A DNA stretch of 64,000 bases from Buchnera aphidicola (Floraphis choui) (GTDB lineage: Bacteria > Pseudomonadota > Gammaproteobacteria > Enterobacterales > Enterobacteriaceae): assembly GCA_039830045.1 (NCBI GenBank), contig CP140044.1:372001-436000 (forward strand), written 5' to 3'. Positions 63,624-64,000 of the stretch are shown here, piece by piece. The notes beneath the pieces were generated by a model, which was not told the DNA's origin, made no database searches, and saw only the letters and a program-made list of their open reading frames with translations. Made by a program: the position numbers and the translations under genes. Every line of letters begins with the position of its first letter. The first letter of the stretch is position 1.

Positions 63624-64000
63624 ATGTTTATTTTCTTACAAAATTTATTTTTTAAATAAAAATTAACAAAAGAAATATCTTCTGGATAAGTGATCTTAAT
63701 ATTATTGTTACTTCCTTTTATCAATTTTGGATAATACCCACAATATTCCATAACTGATGCTTCATCAGTTATATTTATTCCTTCTTTTATTGCTTTTTTT
63801 AAGCAAACTAGCAACAACTTTATAGGAAAACATTGAGGAGTCAATGCATTCCATAAATTATTACGATTAACAGTACAAAAAACATTAGAATTATCTATAC
63901 TATATTTAATAGTATTACTTATTGGTGTAGCTAATATTCCTCCTATTTTACTGGTATATACTAAAGATATAATTTTATTTAAATCATTAAAGTTTAAACA
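63620..64000 (-). CDS. ispD: 2-C-methyl-D-erythritol 4-phosphate cytidylyltransferase, 5' partial
   Basis: Third step of the MEP pathway, making CDP-methylerythritol. The frame is open from the right window edge to TGA at 63620-63622, so 126 C-terminal residues are visible. They match E. coli IspD: KIGGILATPISNTIKY, then VNRNNLWNALTPQCFP, NITDEASVMEYCGYYP and NNIKITYPEDISF. The N-terminal CTP-binding part lies outside the window. No break is seen in the visible part. Confidence 0.95.
   Translation of the reverse strand, partial: CLNFNDLNKIISLVYTSKIGGILATPISNTIKYSIDNSNVFCTVNRNNLWNALTPQCFPIKLLLVCLKKAIKEGINITDEASVMEYCGYYPKLIKGSNNNIKITYPEDISFVNFYLKNKFCKKINI

Noticed and set aside
1..64000. CRISPR array, prophage, insertion sequence or biosynthetic island
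   Set aside because: No direct-repeat arrays, transposase or integrase frames, or blocks of foreign composition were seen; all genes fit a reduced E. coli-like backbone.

Overview
The window is a 64 kb piece of the chromosome of an AT-rich, reduced gammaproteobacterial endosymbiont, almost certainly Buchnera aphidicola. Every recognisable protein aligns best in memory with its Escherichia coli orthologue. The gene order is E. coli order with deletions (asnS-pncB-pyrD-uup; valS-pepA-argI-pyrBI-ridA; deaD-pnp-rpsO-truB-rbfA-infB-nusA; secG-glmM-ftsH-rlmE-greA; rplU-rpmA-obgE; rpsP-rimM-trmD-rplS; alaS-csrA-tRNA-Ser-tRNA-Arg-gshA). Intergenic DNA is extremely AT-rich. I saw no insertion sequence, prophage, CRISPR array or foreign island. 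The host aphid lineage cannot be read from this window.

Layout. 1-2.1 kb (+): ptsG (5' end outside the window), hinT and lpoB. 2.5-5.7 kb (-): a 57-residue ycaR-like zinc protein, asnS and pncB. 5.8-8.9 kb (+): pyrD and uup. 9.1-14.6 kb (-): trhO, valS, pepA. 15.1-18.1 kb (+): argI, pyrB, pyrI, ridA (arginine and pyrimidine synthesis). 18.3-34.6 kb (-): a long RNA, translation and envelope block from greA down to deaD, containing tRNA-Leu(GAG). 35.1-38.7 kb (+): ibaG, murA, rplU, rpmA, obgE. 38.9-39.8 kb (-): rpsI, rplM. 40.2-45.3 kb (+): pheA, ffh, rpsP, rimM, trmD, rplS. Then tldD (-), aroQ (+), rluD (-), and 49.3-55.3 kb (+): alaS, csrA, tRNA-Ser, tRNA-Arg, gshA, endA. 55.4-57.8 kb (-): ygfA, zapA, rpiA and a Met-Leu-Gln tRNA operon. 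58-63 kb (+): glnS, pyrG, eno. 63.1-64 kb (-): ispF and ispD (cut by the window edge).

Functionally this is housekeeping plus symbiotic biosynthesis: translation and RNA decay, pyrimidines (pyrD, pyrBI, pyrG), arginine (argI), aromatic amino acids (aroQ, and pheA with altered feedback motifs), NAD (pncB), glutathione, isoprenoid precursors, peptidoglycan precursors and glucose uptake.

The unusual signals are matters of sequence integrity rather than a new gene system. (1) A perfect 59-bp inverted repeat with a 5-nt loop, 123 bp in all, starts at the base after the 3' end of tRNA-Leu(GAG) and has an intrinsic-terminator core. (2) pyrB is split by an 11-A tract and needs one extra A, or a -1 slip, to give a full-length protein. 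(3) rimM is complete but has no ATG, GTG or TTG start, and lpoB is complete but its only ATG is out of frame. Both have an AAGGA Shine-Dalgarno placed for an AUA or AUC start. (4) Several intergenic regions keep good hairpins while the surrounding sequence has eroded, including two mutually exclusive hairpins between rplS and tldD. I did not find a convincing new multi-gene system.
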